Source: Clostridiales bacterium
Lineage (GTDB): Bacteria > Bacillota > Clostridia > Oscillospirales > CAG-272
Assembly (NCBI GenBank): GCA_003150035.1
Contig: QALR01000016.1
Span: 59,308-123,307, forward strand
Direction: 5' to 3'
DNA length: 64,000 nucleotides
Every line of letters begins with the position of its first letter. The stretch's first letter is position 1. Shown here piece after piece: positions 18,341 through 27,613 of this stretch. The notes beneath the pieces were generated by a model. It was not told the DNA's origin and did no database searches. It saw only the letters and a program-made list of their open reading frames with translations. Both the position numbers and the translations under genes were made by a program.

Positions 18341-18450
18341 AGTATTCCTCCTAATTATTTAAGTGACCGGCGAAAGAGACTCCGCCCGTCATACTTAGTG
18401 TAACTATCCTACTACAACCAAAGAATTTTTGCAAGAGCTTTTCTGAATTT

Positions 18451-18468
18451 GTAACATAACTGTAACAT
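18451..18468 (-). repeat. 18-bp repeat copy A, downstream of the SLH gene promoter
   Basis: Minus-strand sequence TGTTACAGTTATGTTACA contains two GTTACA units 11 bp apart (one helical turn). It matches copy B at 18554-18571 in 16 of 18 positions. It lies in the transcribed leader of the SLH gene. Confidence 0.7.
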
Positions 18469-18509
18469 TCACAGGCGCTTTCTTCGGATTTCACAGGCTT
18501 TCCGGTATT

Positions 18510-18538
18510 ATCATACGCCATCCCCCATCGTTTGTCAA
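18510..18538 (-). promoter_or_regulatory. Sigma-A promoter of the SLH surface protein gene
   Basis: Minus-strand TTGACA (18533-18538), 17-base spacer, TATGAT (18510-18515). Transcription would start near 18503, giving a leader of about 160 bases. Similar 18-bp repeats lie on both sides. Confidence 0.85.
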
Positions 18539-18553
18539 CGAAAATTCCCGTTT

Positions 18554-18571
18554 TGTAACACAACTGAAACA
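18554..18571 (-). repeat. 18-bp repeat copy B, upstream of the SLH gene -35 element
   Basis: Minus-strand TGTTTCAGTTGTGTTACA, 16 of 18 matches to copy A, ending 15 bases upstream of the -35 hexamer. Together with copy A it brackets the promoter, the geometry of an operator pair for a response-regulator type factor (inference). Confidence 0.7.
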
Positions 18572-18610
18572 TAAAGCTTCCCACTATATAATTATATAAT
18601 ATATAGGAAG

Positions 18611-18645
18611 AAAAATGCGCGTCCATTATCCGGACGCGCAAAAAA
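18611..18645 (-). terminator. Rho-independent terminator of pheST
   Basis: Minus-strand 9-bp stem tgcgcgtcc / ggacgcgca (18616-18624 with 18632-18640), then five T. It lies 16 bases after the pheT stop. Confidence 0.92.
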
Positions 18646-18655
18646 CAAGGAAAAT

Positions 18656-21085
18656 TTACTGACGAATGGTGATACCGAGCGCTCTTTCCACGCCGTGCAG
18701 AATCTTTGACGCCGCACGGTCGGCCTCCTCCACGGTCAGCGTATGGTCCGCGCTGCGCAGAGAGACAGAGAAAGAAACGCTTTTCTTGCCCGCACCAAGC
18801 TGTGCACCGCGATAAACGTCAAAAAACGTGATGGCCTCCATAATGGAAACGCCGGACGCACGCATGGCGTCCTCGATTTCGCCGACGGTGACGCTCTCAT
18901 CACAGACGAATGAGAAATCCCGTGTAACGGCTGGAAATTTCGGCAGCGGATGATACGTCTTTTTCTGATTGGATGCGGCAAAAAGATTCTCCATATCCAG
19001 CTCTGCAAGATAAACCGGCGCTGAAAACGTGTAATTTTGTGCGACCGTCGGATGCAGTTCGCCCAGGATGCCGAGGGCAGCGCCGTCTGCCGTCGTCATA
19101 ATGGCACATCTTCCGGGATGGAACGTCGGGTCCGCCGTTTCTTTTGTGAACTTCACTTTCACGCCCGCATATTGGAAAAGCGCTTCGCACATGCCCTTAA
19201 GATGATAATAATCTCCCGCGCCATAAAGGCCTATCATCAGCTTGATTCGCTCGTCCGGCAGTGTTCCCTCCAGTCCATGGATATTAGTCACAACATTTTC
19301 ACGGGGCAGAAAAATTCTCGCCATCTCATAAAGCGCCGCCGCCTGCGCTCCCTTGTTGCCGTTAATCTCCAAGGTTTCTAGCATAGACGGAATTGCCGTT
19401 GTTCGCATGGTTTTGGAATCTTCACCGAAGGGATTCATGATTTCCACGCTGTGCCGGCGCTTGTCGTCCTCCGCAAGCCCCGCTTTGTCGTATAATTTCG
19501 CCGACATAAAGGAATAGGTATAAATTTCATCAAGCCCGAAACCGCAAAGCAAACTGTGAACATCTTCGGTGAACCTCTGCTTTGGCGTAAGGCCGCCCTG
19601 TGTCATAGCAGCGACAATATTTCCGGATTCGATTTCATTGTAGCCGTAGATACGGACAACCTCCTCCGCAATGTCGTTCATGCAGCGTACATCGTCGCGG
19701 TAAGAAGGAACATAGACAAGTCCGTTCTTTACGACAAAATGAAGGCTTTCCAGAATCTCCGTCATTTTCTCGGCAGAAAGATGAATGCCGAGGAAACGAT
19801 TGATTTTTTCCGGTTCAAACGGAACCGTTGCCGTCTGCTTCTTTTCCGGGTAGATGTCAATCATACCGGACACCACCTCACCGGCGCCCAGCAGCGTAAC
19901 AAGCTCGCAGGCCCGCTCCAATGCCGGCACGGTGTTTTCTGAATCCAATCCTTTTTCAAAACGAGAGGAGGCATCCGTGCGCATCCCAAGCTTTTTTGCT
20001 GTGACCCGCACCGAGCTGCCGAGGAACATGGCGGATTCAAACACCACGGTGGTGGTATCTTCCGTAATTTCACTGTTGGCGCCGCCCATGACACCGGCGA
20101 TGCCGACCGGTTTTTTCCCATCAGCAATCACAAGCATGTCCGCTTCGAGCGCGCGGCTCTGCCCGTCCAGTGTCAGAAACGTTTCCTTATCGCCCGCTGT
20201 ACGCACCTCAATGTGCTTGCCGTCAAGGCACTTATAATCAAAGGCGTGCATGGGCTGCCCATACTCTAGCATGACATAGTTCGTAATATCCACAATATTG
20301 TTGATGGGACGCACGCCGGATGCACGCAGCCGCATTCGCATCCAAAGCGGCGACGGCGCAATCTTTACATTTTTAATCACACGCGCGCTGTATCGGAAGC
20401 ATTTTTCTTTATCTTTAATTTCAATATCGATATAGTTCCGGACATCATCGCCGGCTTCCGTCACGACGGGAGAGGGGATATGCAGCTCCCTGCCAAAGCT
20501 CGCGGCGCTTTCTCTGGCAAGCCCGATAACGGAAAGACAGTCGGGACGGTTGGGCGTGATTTCGAATTCGACAGCACGGTCGCGCATCATGAGCACATCC
20601 ACAATGTCGTCACCCGGCTTACACGGCACTACGTCATTTAAGATAAGAATCCCGTCGGTCGCGGCGCCCGGCATATCATGCGTAGTGAGCCCCAGCTCCT
20701 CGATCGAACAGAACATCCCTTCGGAAATCAGTCCGCGCAGCTTACCAGATTTAATCTGCGCCCCCGAAGCAAGCTTTGCCACGCGCTTCTCGTCGCGCGG
20801 ACAATAGCAGACCGGCACATACGCTCCCTCAAACACGTTTGTCGCCGCCGTAATAACCTGAAGCGTTTTTTCCCCGCAGTCCACTTGGCAAACGACCAAA
20901 CGCTCCGCATCCGGATGCCGCTCGATTTTGGTAATCAACCCGGCCCTCACATTTTCGATTTCGGATCCGAGAAATGTATACCCTTCCACCTTGGAACCGG
21001 TGTCGGTCATCCTGTCACAGTATTTTTTGATCTCTATATCCTCGCAGTCCACAAAGTCGGACAGCCAATTCATCGATAAAATCAT
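18656..21085 (-). CDS. pheT: Phenylalanyl-tRNA synthetase beta subunit
   Basis: Beta subunit of the (alpha-beta)2 enzyme that charges tRNA-Phe. It opens MILSMNWLSDFVDCEDI, matching the family start, so the ATG at 21085 is chosen (ggagga upstream); a second ATG lies four codons in. The N-terminal tRNA-binding EMAP-like domain spans about 40-150 (VGLITKIERHPDAERLVVCQVD region), then the B3/B4 editing domain, B5 (near 400-470), the synthetase-like core and a C-terminal anticodon-binding FDX-ACB domain (about 715-809, LPKFPAVTRDFSFV). 809 residues, full length. Co-transcribed with pheS upstream under a T-box. Confidence 0.97.
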   Translation of the reverse strand: MILSMNWLSDFVDCEDIEIKKYCDRMTDTGSKVEGYTFLGSEIENVRAGLITKIERHPDAERLVVCQVDCGEKTLQVITAATNVFEGAYVPVCYCPRDEKRVAKLASGAQIKSGKLRGLISEGMFCSIEELGLTTHDMPGAATDGILILNDVVPCKPGDDIVDVLMMRDRAVEFEITPNRPDCLSVIGLARESAASFGRELHIPSPVVTEAGDDVRNYIDIEIKDKEKCFRYSARVIKNVKIAPSPLWMRMRLRASGVRPINNIVDITNYVMLEYGQPMHAFDYKCLDGKHIEVRTAGDKETFLTLDGQSRALEADMLVIADGKKPVGIAGVMGGANSEITEDTTTVVFESAMFLGSSVRVTAKKLGMRTDASSRFEKGLDSENTVPALERACELVTLLGAGEVVSGMIDIYPEKKQTATVPFEPEKINRFLGIHLSAEKMTEILESLHFVVKNGLVYVPSYRDDVRCMNDIAEEVVRIYGYNEIESGNIVAAMTQGGLTPKQRFTEDVHSLLCGFGLDEIYTYSFMSAKLYDKAGLAEDDKRRHSVEIMNPFGEDSKTMRTTAIPSMLETLEINGNKGAQAAALYEMARIFLPRENVVTNIHGLEGTLPDERIKLMIGLYGAGDYYHLKGMCEALFQYAGVKVKFTKETADPTFHPGRCAIMTTADGAALGILGELHPTVAQNYTFSAPVYLAELDMENLFAASNQKKTYHPLPKFPAVTRDFSFVCDESVTVGEIEDAMRASGVSIMEAITFFDVYRGAQLGAGKKSVSFSVSLRSADHTLTVEEADRAASKILHGVERALGITIRQ

Positions 21086-21105
21086 ATTTTTTTCCTCCTT
21101 GCCGA

Positions 21106-22116
21106 TCAGAATTGATGTAAAAACCGTACATCGTTCTCATAGAGCAGACGCATATCATCGATACCGAGCCTTGTCATGGCAATGCGCTCGATGCCCATGC
21201 CGAACGCAAAGCCGGAATACACCTCGGGGTCGATACCGCAGTTGGAAAGAACAAATGGATGTACCATGCCGGCTCCAAGGATTTCGATCCACCCCTCACC
21301 CTTACAAAGTCTGCAGCCTTTTCCTCCACAGACAAAGCAGGACACATCCACCTCCGCAGACGGCTCCGTAAACGGAAAGTGATGCGGCCGGAAACGAATT
21401 CTTGTCTCTTCTCCAAACATACGCTTGGCAAACAGCTCAAGAATCCCTTTTAGATCGCCCATTGTAATGCCCTTATCCACCACAAGACCCTCCACCTGAT
21501 GGAAGATCGGAGAATGCGTGGCGTCGGCAGGGTCCGCACGGTAAACTCGGCCGGGAGAAATCACCCGGATAGGCGGCTTTTGCACTTCCATCGTCCGCAC
21601 TTGGACAGGCGACGTCTGCGAGCGCAGCAAGATATTATCCGTAATATAAAACGTATCCTGTGTGTCGCGTGCCGGATGGTTTTTCGGTAAATTCAGCGCC
21701 TCAAAATTGTAATAGTCATACTCGACCTCCGGACCCTCCGCTACGGAGAAGCCCATGCCGACAAAGATATCGCGCAGCATTTTTTCCGTCTGTGCAAGCG
21801 GATGACTGCGCCCAACCGTATAAACCGTTCCCGGAATGGTAACATCCAATGCCTCCGCTTCCAATTTGTGCGCAAGAGCATTTTTCTTCTGATCCGCTGC
21901 CTTGGCGGCAAGCGCCGATTCGATTTCCGTCCGGATTTCATTGGCAAGAGCGCCAATAGCGGGACGTTCCTCCGGTGAAACGCTTCCCATGCCGCGAAGC
22001 ACAGCCGTAAGCTCGCCCTTTTTGCCGAGATACCGGATTCGCAGTCCCTCGGTATCCTCCGAATGGGCAATTTCATCCATCGCTTTTTTTCTGATGTTTT
22101 CTAACAGTTCTTTCAT
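21106..22116 (-). CDS. pheS: Phenylalanyl-tRNA synthetase alpha subunit
   Basis: Catalytic alpha subunit. The class II synthetase core is clear: motif 2 region [22 protein letters not shown], then [15 protein letters not shown], and motif 3 [20 protein letters not shown] near the C-terminus; the N-terminal coiled coil spans about 1-85. A CxxCxxxxCxxC-like knuckle ([12 protein letters not shown]) is present. The frame extends to 22233 into the T-box terminator, so the real start is ATG 22116 ([15 protein letters not shown]) with aaaggag before it, giving 336 residues. pheT follows after 20 bases. Confidence 0.97.
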   Translation of the reverse strand: MKELLENIRKKAMDEIAHSEDTEGLRIRYLGKKGELTAVLRGMGSVSPEERPAIGALANEIRTEIESALAAKAADQKKNALAHKLEAEALDVTIPGTVYTVGRSHPLAQTEKMLRDIFVGMGFSVAEGPEVEYDYYNFEALNLPKNHPARDTQDTFYITDNILLRSQTSPVQVRTMEVQKPPIRVISPGRVYRADPADATHSPIFHQVEGLVVDKGITMGDLKGILELFAKRMFGEETRIRFRPHHFPFTEPSAEVDVSCFVCGGKGCRLCKGEGWIEILGAGMVHPFVLSNCGIDPEVYSGFAFGMGIERIAMTRLGIDDMRLLYENDVRFLHQF

Positions 22117-22406
22117 ATTTTCTCCTTTCCTTGCCGTTTGGTATCTGAACAAAAAAGCTCCCGTCCACAAAAGGGACGGGAGCAAATAGACTTCCGCGGT
22201 ACCACCCGAATTTCCGCGCCACCGCGCGGACACTTTTCGTCTGTAACGGAGACGCTCCGTGCTCCGCTACTTTCTTTCACGGCGCCCGCTCCAAAGCGAA
22301 AGGCCATATTCCGCCGGGACAGTCTGCTCTCAGCCGGTGACAGACCTCTCTTTTTCCCTGCACAATGAAATAAGGCCGCTTTTTCTCTGCGTTTTTCCAT
22401 GCTGTT
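22117..22406 (-). promoter_or_regulatory. T-box leader controlling pheST
   Basis: tRNA-sensing leader RNA. The minus strand carries the T-box core GGGTGGTACCGCGG (22194-22207), followed by an intrinsic terminator (stem 22157-22166 with 22174-22183, then six T) just before the pheS ribosome binding site. Upstream lies a long imperfect stem I region. Uncharged tRNA-Phe would bind and favour antitermination. A TTC that could serve as the Phe specifier occurs in the context ggccTTTCgc, but I could not fold the loop with certainty. Confidence 0.93.
22150..22184 (-). terminator. Conditional terminator of the pheST T-box
   Basis: 10-bp stem gctcccgtcc / ggacgggagc with a T tract on the minus strand; the alternative antiterminator pairs through the T-box sequence next to it. 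Confidence 0.9.
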
Positions 22407-22412
22407 TTTATT

Positions 22413-22441
22413 AGAATATCACAAATGGCGTTCAATTGCAA
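22413..22441 (-). promoter_or_regulatory. Promoter of pheST
   Basis: Minus-strand TTGCAA (22436-22441), 17-base spacer, TATTCT (22413-22418), placing the start just before the T-box leader. Confidence 0.65.
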
Positions 22442-22511
22442 TAAAAAAACAAATTTTTTATTTGAAATTTTTAGATTTTTCTTTCATCAAGAACTAAAGG
22501 GCATTTTTTTA

Positions 22512-22540
22512 TTGACTTTTTTGTGAAGAAAGTATATAAT
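22512..22540 (+). promoter_or_regulatory. Sigma-A promoter of the lipoprotein gene at 22578
   Basis: TTGACT (22512-22517), 17-base spacer, TATAAT (22535-22540), followed by a short leader with ggaggg. Confidence 0.88.
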
Positions 22541-22577
22541 AATTGTGAAAATAAATATTTTTCTGGAGGGATATTTC

Positions 22578-23060
22578 ATGAAGACCTGTAAACGAATTCT
22601 GGCCGTCTTGCTCATGCTGTCGTGTGTGTTTCTTTTTGCGTCCTGCGGCACCTTCGGGGGTATCAAGAAGAACTTCGAAGACGCCGGTTGGACTTTAGTA
22701 GAGCTTGCAGATGATGAAGATGGCTCGCGTACTGCCAACACCATTGTGGCAGAGATGGAGGAAGGAGATATTTCCTGCACGCTTCACATTTTCAAAAAGG
22801 ACAATACAACGCTGGGAATTACGACCTATCAGTATGCCTATATTCTGGAATTCAAGTCGGATGCAGAGCTTGACAAGGCACTTGAGGAAATCGGCAGCGC
22901 TACGCTGCAGGGACTCCTCGAAGGACTTGTTGAAGATGCACAAAATTCGGATTATGTTAACGGCAACTGTATTTTAATTCCGTCTGTGGGTGATCTTGTG
23001 GGCGGCGTTCTTGGTATCGAAAGCGAAAAGATAGAGCTCTTTATTAAAAATAAGCCATAA
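22578..23060 (+). CDS. Predicted lipoprotein, unknown function
   Basis: 160 residues. N-terminal MKTCKRILAVLLMLSCVFLF followed by the lipobox-like FASC (Cys near residue 23), so probably lipid-anchored on the outer face of the membrane. The mature part is acidic, with a mixed alpha/beta pattern (TLHIFKKDNTTLGITTYQYAYILEF, then helix SDAELDKALEEIG); I recognise no family. ATG 22578 has ggaggg eight bases before it and a strong promoter. Single gene, closed by a terminator before rny. Confidence 0.78.
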   Translation: MKTCKRILAVLLMLSCVFLFASCGTFGGIKKNFEDAGWTLVELADDEDGSRTANTIVAEMEEGDISCTLHIFKKDNTTLGITTYQYAYILEFKSDAELDKALEEIGSATLQGLLEGLVEDAQNSDYVNGNCILIPSVGDLVGGVLGIESEKIELFIKNKP

Positions 23061-23075
23061 GCTTCTCTTTTAAAG

Positions 23076-23115
23076 ATCCGCCGGATTCTGGGGTCCGGCG
23101 GTATTTTATTTTCTT
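23076..23115 (+). terminator. Rho-independent terminator after the lipoprotein gene
   Basis: 8-bp stem ccgccgga (23078-23085) / tccggcgg (23094-23101), followed by a T-rich tract. Confidence 0.9.
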
Positions 23116-23145
23116 TTTTGCAAATCCAAATTAAATGCATTTTAC

Positions 23146-23174
23146 TTGACAATACTATACGAATATATTATAAT
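23146..23174 (+). promoter_or_regulatory. Consensus sigma-A promoter of rny
   Basis: Perfect TTGACA (23146-23151), 17-base spacer, perfect TATAAT (23169-23174). It falls inside the N-terminal extension of the longest open frame, ruling out starts before about 23181. The leader is about 100 bases. Confidence 0.93.
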
Positions 23175-23279
23175 ATTTCTATGTTGCGGAAGGTTTTGAA
23201 AAACATAGTGGCTTGTCCGCATCAACAGGTTGAACTAAAAACAGAAATTTTGTTAAAAAAAGGAGGTGTTATATTCGTT

Positions 23280-24833
23280 TTGAAAGAACTTATTCTCATT
23301 CTTATCGGCGTCGCGGCGCTTGTTGTCGGACTTCTCATCGGGGCTCTCATTGGTTATACGATAAGAAGAAAAACGGCGGAAAAGAAAATCGGCTCCGCAG
23401 AAAAAGAAGCAGAGAGAATCGTCGCCGACGCAGTAAAAGCAGGCGAGGCCAAACGCAAGGAAATGATTGTCGAGGCAAAGGAAGATATTCTGAAGGCAAA
23501 AACGGAAGCGGACAGAGAAAACAAAGAACGCCGTCAGGAACTTCTCCGTCTGGAAAACAAGGCGCTGGCAAAAGAAGAGACGTTAGAAAGAAAAATTGAA
23601 AATTTCGAGCGCAAGGACGAGGCTTTAAGCCGAAAAATCAAGGAAAACGAAAAGCTAAGGGAAGAAATCGAGCAGATAAAGCAAGCGCAACTGACAAGGC
23701 TTGAAGAAATCTCCGGTTATACGGCTGAAACGGCAAAGGCAGAGCTCGTTTCCAAAATTGAAACCGAAGCCAAGCGTGAAGCGGCCGCAAAGCTTGCGCA
23801 GATCGAAAGTGATCTTCACAACGAAGCTGACACAAAGGCAAAGGACATTATTTCCCTTGCCATTCAAAGACTTGCCTCTGATCAGGTATCGGAAACGACG
23901 GTATCCGTTGTTCCGCTGCCAAGCGATGAAATGAAAGGCCGTATTATCGGAAGAGAGGGACGTAACATTCATAAGATCGAGACGCTGACAGGCGTTGATC
24001 TCATTATCGACGACACTCCAGAAGCCATTACGCTCTCCTGCTTTGATCCGATCCGCAGAGAAATCGCCCGAATCGCGCTTGAAAAGCTTATTTCCGACGG
24101 ACGGATTCATCCGTCGAGAATTGAAGAAACCGTTGAAAAAGCACGCCGCGAGGTGGAGGCTGCCATCAAGCAGGCTGGTGAAAAAGCGGCCTTTGACACA
24201 GGCGTCAACGGCTTGCATCCTGATCTTGTGCGTTTCCTCGGCAGATTGAAGTATCGTACTAGCTACGGGCAGAACGTTCTTGCCCATTCGGTTGAGGTCG
24301 CCTATCTCGCCGGGATTATGGCAAATGAGCTTGGCGTTGACAGTGTTCTTGCGAAACGCGCGGGACTGCTTCATGACATCGGAAAATCTCTGACGCAGGA
24401 AGTGGAGGGATCTCATGTCCAACTTGGCGTGGAAATTGCGCGGAAATTCAAAGAAAACAAAGGCGTCCTTCACGCGATCGAGGCGCATCACGGAGATGTA
24501 GAGCCGCAAACCATTATTGCGGTGCTTGTGCAGGCGGCAGACGCTATATCTGCGGCAAGACCGGGTGCAAGACGTGAAGATCTTGACAGTTACATCAAGA
24601 GACTCCAGCGCTTAGAAGAAATCTCCAATAGCTTCCCCGGTGTGGAAAAATCCTATGCCATTCAAGCAGGGCGTGAGATTCGGATTATGGTGAAGCCGGA
24701 ACAGGTCGGCGACGAGCAAATGATCGTCATTGCAAGAGATATTGCAAAGAAAATTGAATCAGAACTTGAATATCCCGGACAAATCAAAGTGAACGTCATC
24801 CGCGAAAGCCGCGTCGCGGAATATGCAAAATAA
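23280..24833 (+). CDS. rny: Ribonuclease Y
   Basis: Membrane-tethered endoribonuclease that initiates mRNA decay in Firmicutes. One N-terminal transmembrane helix (about 3-25), a long charged coiled coil (about 30-205), a KH RNA-binding domain with [15 protein letters not shown] (near 215-230), and the HD catalytic domain with HSVEVAYLA and GLLHDIGKS (near 340-370). The start is TTG at 23280 ([11 protein letters not shown]): aggagg lies about 13 bases upstream, which is rather long spacing, but the promoter position excludes most upstream starts and 517 residues is the family length. The ymdB partner, adjacent in Bacillus, is instead at 38.1 kb here. Confidence 0.95.
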   Translation: MKELILILIGVAALVVGLLIGALIGYTIRRKTAEKKIGSAEKEAERIVADAVKAGEAKRKEMIVEAKEDILKAKTEADRENKERRQELLRLENKALAKEETLERKIENFERKDEALSRKIKENEKLREEIEQIKQAQLTRLEEISGYTAETAKAELVSKIETEAKREAAAKLAQIESDLHNEADTKAKDIISLAIQRLASDQVSETTVSVVPLPSDEMKGRIIGREGRNIHKIETLTGVDLIIDDTPEAITLSCFDPIRREIARIALEKLISDGRIHPSRIEETVEKARREVEAAIKQAGEKAAFDTGVNGLHPDLVRFLGRLKYRTSYGQNVLAHSVEVAYLAGIMANELGVDSVLAKRAGLLHDIGKSLTQEVEGSHVQLGVEIARKFKENKGVLHAIEAHHGDVEPQTIIAVLVQAADAISAARPGARREDLDSYIKRLQRLEEISNSFPGVEKSYAIQAGREIRIMVKPEQVGDEQMIVIARDIAKKIESELEYPGQIKVNVIRESRVAEYAK

Positions 24834-24924
24834 TGGATGCGGCAGAAATTATATATATAGATTTTCATATAGATTTTGAACATGAAAATATCGGAAAACC
24901 GAATATATATAAGCTTCAAAAAGA

Positions 24925-24958
24925 GCGGTCATGCCAAAAGGCATGACCGCATTTTTTT
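24925..24958. terminator. Terminator between rny and the convergent lipoprotein gene
   Basis: Perfect 11-bp stem gcggtcatgcc / ggcatgaccgc with loop aaaa, followed by seven T on the + strand; the left flank is A-rich, so it may also serve the minus-strand operon. Confidence 0.93.
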
Positions 24959-24995
24959 GGAAACCCGCCTGATTCGCAACCTGCTTAGGTTTCTT

Positions 24996-25415
24996 TCATT
25001 CCCCGCCTCTTTGCAGGCGGAACCCTTCCTCTTCGTTCCCATAAAGAGAATAATGATAGCTCTCTCCATAGCAAGCAGCGATTCCAAGACTTGCCGCCAC
25101 AATTTCGTTCCCGTCGGCAAGCAGCAGATATACTTCAAAACGGAAATCTTTTATCTGCGCGTCCTGCGGGAAGTCCTCGGCAGAAAAGGCGAAGGAAACC
25201 GTCGCCCCCGACTCGAACGCGACATCTTTTTCCGGCGTAAGAGAAGCTTCTGTTCCGCCGATAGCTGTTTCACCAATATAATATTCCACATGAACGGCAT
25301 AAATCTCCTCATCGCATTGCAGCTGTATATATACGGTAAAACTATTTTTTCCGCAACCGATAAAGAGAAAATTGAGTAGCGATACAACAAGAAAAAAAGA
25401 CAAGATTTTCTTCAT
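24996..25415 (-). CDS. Predicted lipoprotein, unknown function
   Basis: 139 residues, MKKILSFFLVVSLLNFLFIGCG with a clear lipobox (FIGC, Cys near 21). The remainder is beta-rich and acidic, with no recognised domain. It starts four bases after the stop of the PepV-like dipeptidase, its ribosome binding site (aggtgat) lying in the end of that gene, so the two are translated from one message. Last gene of the dnaA-to-recX strand run. Confidence 0.75.
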   Translation of the reverse strand: MKKILSFFLVVSLLNFLFIGCGKNSFTVYIQLQCDEEIYAVHVEYYIGETAIGGTEASLTPEKDVAFESGATVSFAFSAEDFPQDAQIKDFRFEVYLLLADGNEIVAASLGIAACYGESYHYSLYGNEEEGFRLQRGGE

Positions 25416-25419
25416 TCTA

Positions 25420-26808
25420 TCACCTGCAAAGCCTTAAAATGGCTTCTGCAAAAATTTTAGAGGAAAGCAGCATATCTTCCAGCGAGATAAACTCATCCGC
25501 GCCATGCATCCGGCTTTCCACCCCGGGAAATTCCGCGCCGAACGCAACTCCGCCTGCGATATCGTGTACGTACGTTCCGCCGCCGATAGCCATACAATAC
25601 CCTTTTTTTCTCGTCAGCTCTGTATAGACAGACAGCAGAGTTTGCACAAAATCGCTGTTCTCATCGACATAATGGGGCTCGCTTGCCGTCCATTCATCGA
25701 TTTTCAATCCCGCTTTTGTCAGCGCTTTTTCAAGCTTTGTCCGAAGCTTTCCAGACGTCTGAGAAATCGGGAAGCGAATATCAAAGCGCCCCTCAAACAT
25801 TCCTTTTTCAAAAGAGAAAACACTAAAAACAAACGTAAGCGCGCCGGATTTTTCATCGGATGCCCGGATTCCGAGAGAGGTTCCGTCCGTTTCTCCGAAC
25901 CGGAAGGTTTTCGAAAGCTCCGCAAAGAATGCGGCACTGCCGTCATCACACGGAAGCGAGGCAAGGAATGCGAACAGGGCACAAACGGCATTTTTTCCAT
26001 CCTCCGGTGTCGAGGCATGCGCGCTTTTCCCCATAACCGTGACCTTCACCGTGCCGTTTTCCGCTTCAAAGGCAGCGTCTATCCCTGCCGGCAGAGAAAG
26101 CTTTGCCGCCGCAAGCTCATCTTCCGAAAAACCACGCAGCACGGCATAGGCGCGGTCCGGTACGGCGTTGACAGCGACGCCGCCGGATGCCGACACAATC
26201 GTTTTCACCCCGTCGGACTGAATCTTTTTTATCACTTTTCCGCGGATCATCCCTTTTTCCAGATGGATAACGGGAAAGCTCCCGTCCGGCGTAAATACTC
26301 TCGGCGGCAGGCTTTCCTTTTTGCGGTAATAGGCAAGATCCGACGAACCGTTTTCCTCGTCGCAGCCGACAAGGAAACGCACGTTCCCCGAAAGCTCATA
26401 TCCGCATTCCTTCAGGGCCCGCATCGCAAACAACACGGCAACAGCCGGCCCCTTGTCGTCAGCGGAGCCGCGCCCATACAGCTTTCCCCCCGATAACGTC
26501 AGCGTATATGGCGGATTGGTCCACCCCGTTCCCGCCGGAACAACATCAAGATGACAAAGCACGCCGAGCGTTGTTTCCTTTGTCGGGTCAAAATCGATGG
26601 TTCCGACGTAATTTTCGTGATTTTTTACAGAAAAACCGCATTTCTCAGCCAGATTCAGCATGACGGAAAGCGCGCGCGCCGGTTCCTTTCCATATGGCAT
26701 CCCCGATTCTGCTGCTCCCCGCACACTCGGAACCGCAACAAGCGACGACAACGCCGCAATCATATCGCTTGCATGATCATCAATATATTTGCTGATTTTC
26801 AGCTGCAT
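25420..26808 (-). CDS. M20-family dipeptidase (PepV/Sapep-like)
   Basis: Zinc metallopeptidase for dipeptides, cytosolic. Family motifs: VLCHLDVVPAG (metal His and Asp, near 83), GRGSADDKGP (bridging Asp) and VGCDEENGSSD (catalytic and metal Glu); a lid domain follows; HDIAGG near the C-terminus supplies another metal ligand. The frame extends to 26952, but ATG 26808 (MQLKISKYIDDHASDM) has gggag upstream and matches family starts, giving 462 residues. It sits 143 bases downstream of recX. PepV itself cleaves beta-Ala and other dipeptides; the exact specificity here is unknown. Confidence 0.9.
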   Translation of the reverse strand: MQLKISKYIDDHASDMIAALSSLVAVPSVRGAAESGMPYGKEPARALSVMLNLAEKCGFSVKNHENYVGTIDFDPTKETTLGVLCHLDVVPAGTGWTNPPYTLTLSGGKLYGRGSADDKGPAVAVLFAMRALKECGYELSGNVRFLVGCDEENGSSDLAYYRKKESLPPRVFTPDGSFPVIHLEKGMIRGKVIKKIQSDGVKTIVSASGGVAVNAVPDRAYAVLRGFSEDELAAAKLSLPAGIDAAFEAENGTVKVTVMGKSAHASTPEDGKNAVCALFAFLASLPCDDGSAAFFAELSKTFRFGETDGTSLGIRASDEKSGALTFVFSVFSFEKGMFEGRFDIRFPISQTSGKLRTKLEKALTKAGLKIDEWTASEPHYVDENSDFVQTLLSVYTELTRKKGYCMAIGGGTYVHDIAGGVAFGAEFPGVESRMHGADEFISLEDMLLSSKIFAEAILRLCR

Positions 26809-26951
26809 CGAAATTCTCCCCTCTCCAGAATGAACTTCACTTTGATTCGCTTTCCCTCCCATACGGCAGGGCTTATTTTTTATTTTATGTTCGATTTTCA
26901 AACGGAATGCCTTGTTTGCGCGAAAACCGGGCTTGCCAACCGCAGGGAACA

Positions 26952-27608
26952 TTATTCCGACTCGGAAAGGCGGCGGGTTCCCTCTTTGATGTCATCATAA
27001 GAAAAACCGTACCGCATCAGCGCAGCAATCGCTTTTTGCTTTGCTGCCCGTTCCTCAAAGCATGGAAGACCGCCCATAGAGGCGATTCGCCGCGCACAGA
27101 GCTCGGCAAAGTCTATATCAAGCGCCTCCAAGGCGCTGCGGATAACCGCCTCTTCAAAGCCCTTTGCAAAAAGCTCCTTTCGAATTCGGTTTTTTCCGTA
27201 CAGCTTCCGATTGGCAAGCGTTTCGGCAAGCATCTGCGCGTCCCGTTCTTCGTTTATGCAGCCATGTGAGCAAAGATATTCCACAGCAGCCTCCGCGGCC
27301 TCTCCGGAAAATCCCTTCTCCGTCAGCTTGCGCCGCAACCTCTTGGCGCTGTAGCCCGAAAAGTCCAAAAAAACAAGTCCTTTTTTTATGGCCGAGGTTA
27401 TCTCTATGGAAAAAAGAATGTGCTCGCAGGTTTCTTTGTCAATGGAAAGAGGCGTTTTTATCTGCCAAGGCAGCCCTGTTTCGGAAAACAACGCCGCAAG
27501 GATGGTTCCTTTCACATGCTGAACCCTGTCTCCATCTGCAATCTCCATACGGACCTCTGCTTCCGCACCGCCCGAAGCAGCCCGCACGGATAAAACAGAA
27601 ATGGTCAT
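26952..27608 (-). CDS. recX: Regulatory protein RecX
   Basis: Binds RecA filaments and modulates their activity. 218 residues made of helical triplets typical of RecX: ALLFSIEITSAIKKGLVFLDF leads to SAKRLRRKLTEKGFSGEAAEAAVEYL, then INEERDAQMLAETLANRKLYGKNRIRKELFAKGF, and a C-terminal RYGFSYDDIKEG. ATG 27608 lies five bases after the recA stop, so the two are co-translated. The recA-recX pairing is common in bacteria. Confidence 0.93.
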   Translation of the reverse strand: MTISVLSVRAASGGAEAEVRMEIADGDRVQHVKGTILAALFSETGLPWQIKTPLSIDKETCEHILFSIEITSAIKKGLVFLDFSGYSAKRLRRKLTEKGFSGEAAEAAVEYLCSHGCINEERDAQMLAETLANRKLYGKNRIRKELFAKGFEEAVIRSALEALDIDFAELCARRIASMGGLPCFEERAAKQKAIAALMRYGFSYDDIKEGTRRLSESE

Positions 27609-27613
27609 CTTCT

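Noticed and set aside
16556..18403. 615-codon open frame antisense to the SLH gene
   Set aside because: It lies entirely opposite a gene with signal peptide, SLH modules and good start signals, has no ribosome binding site, and its translation is rich in Arg, Ile and His with no domain. Long antisense frames are expected from the codon bias of the real gene.
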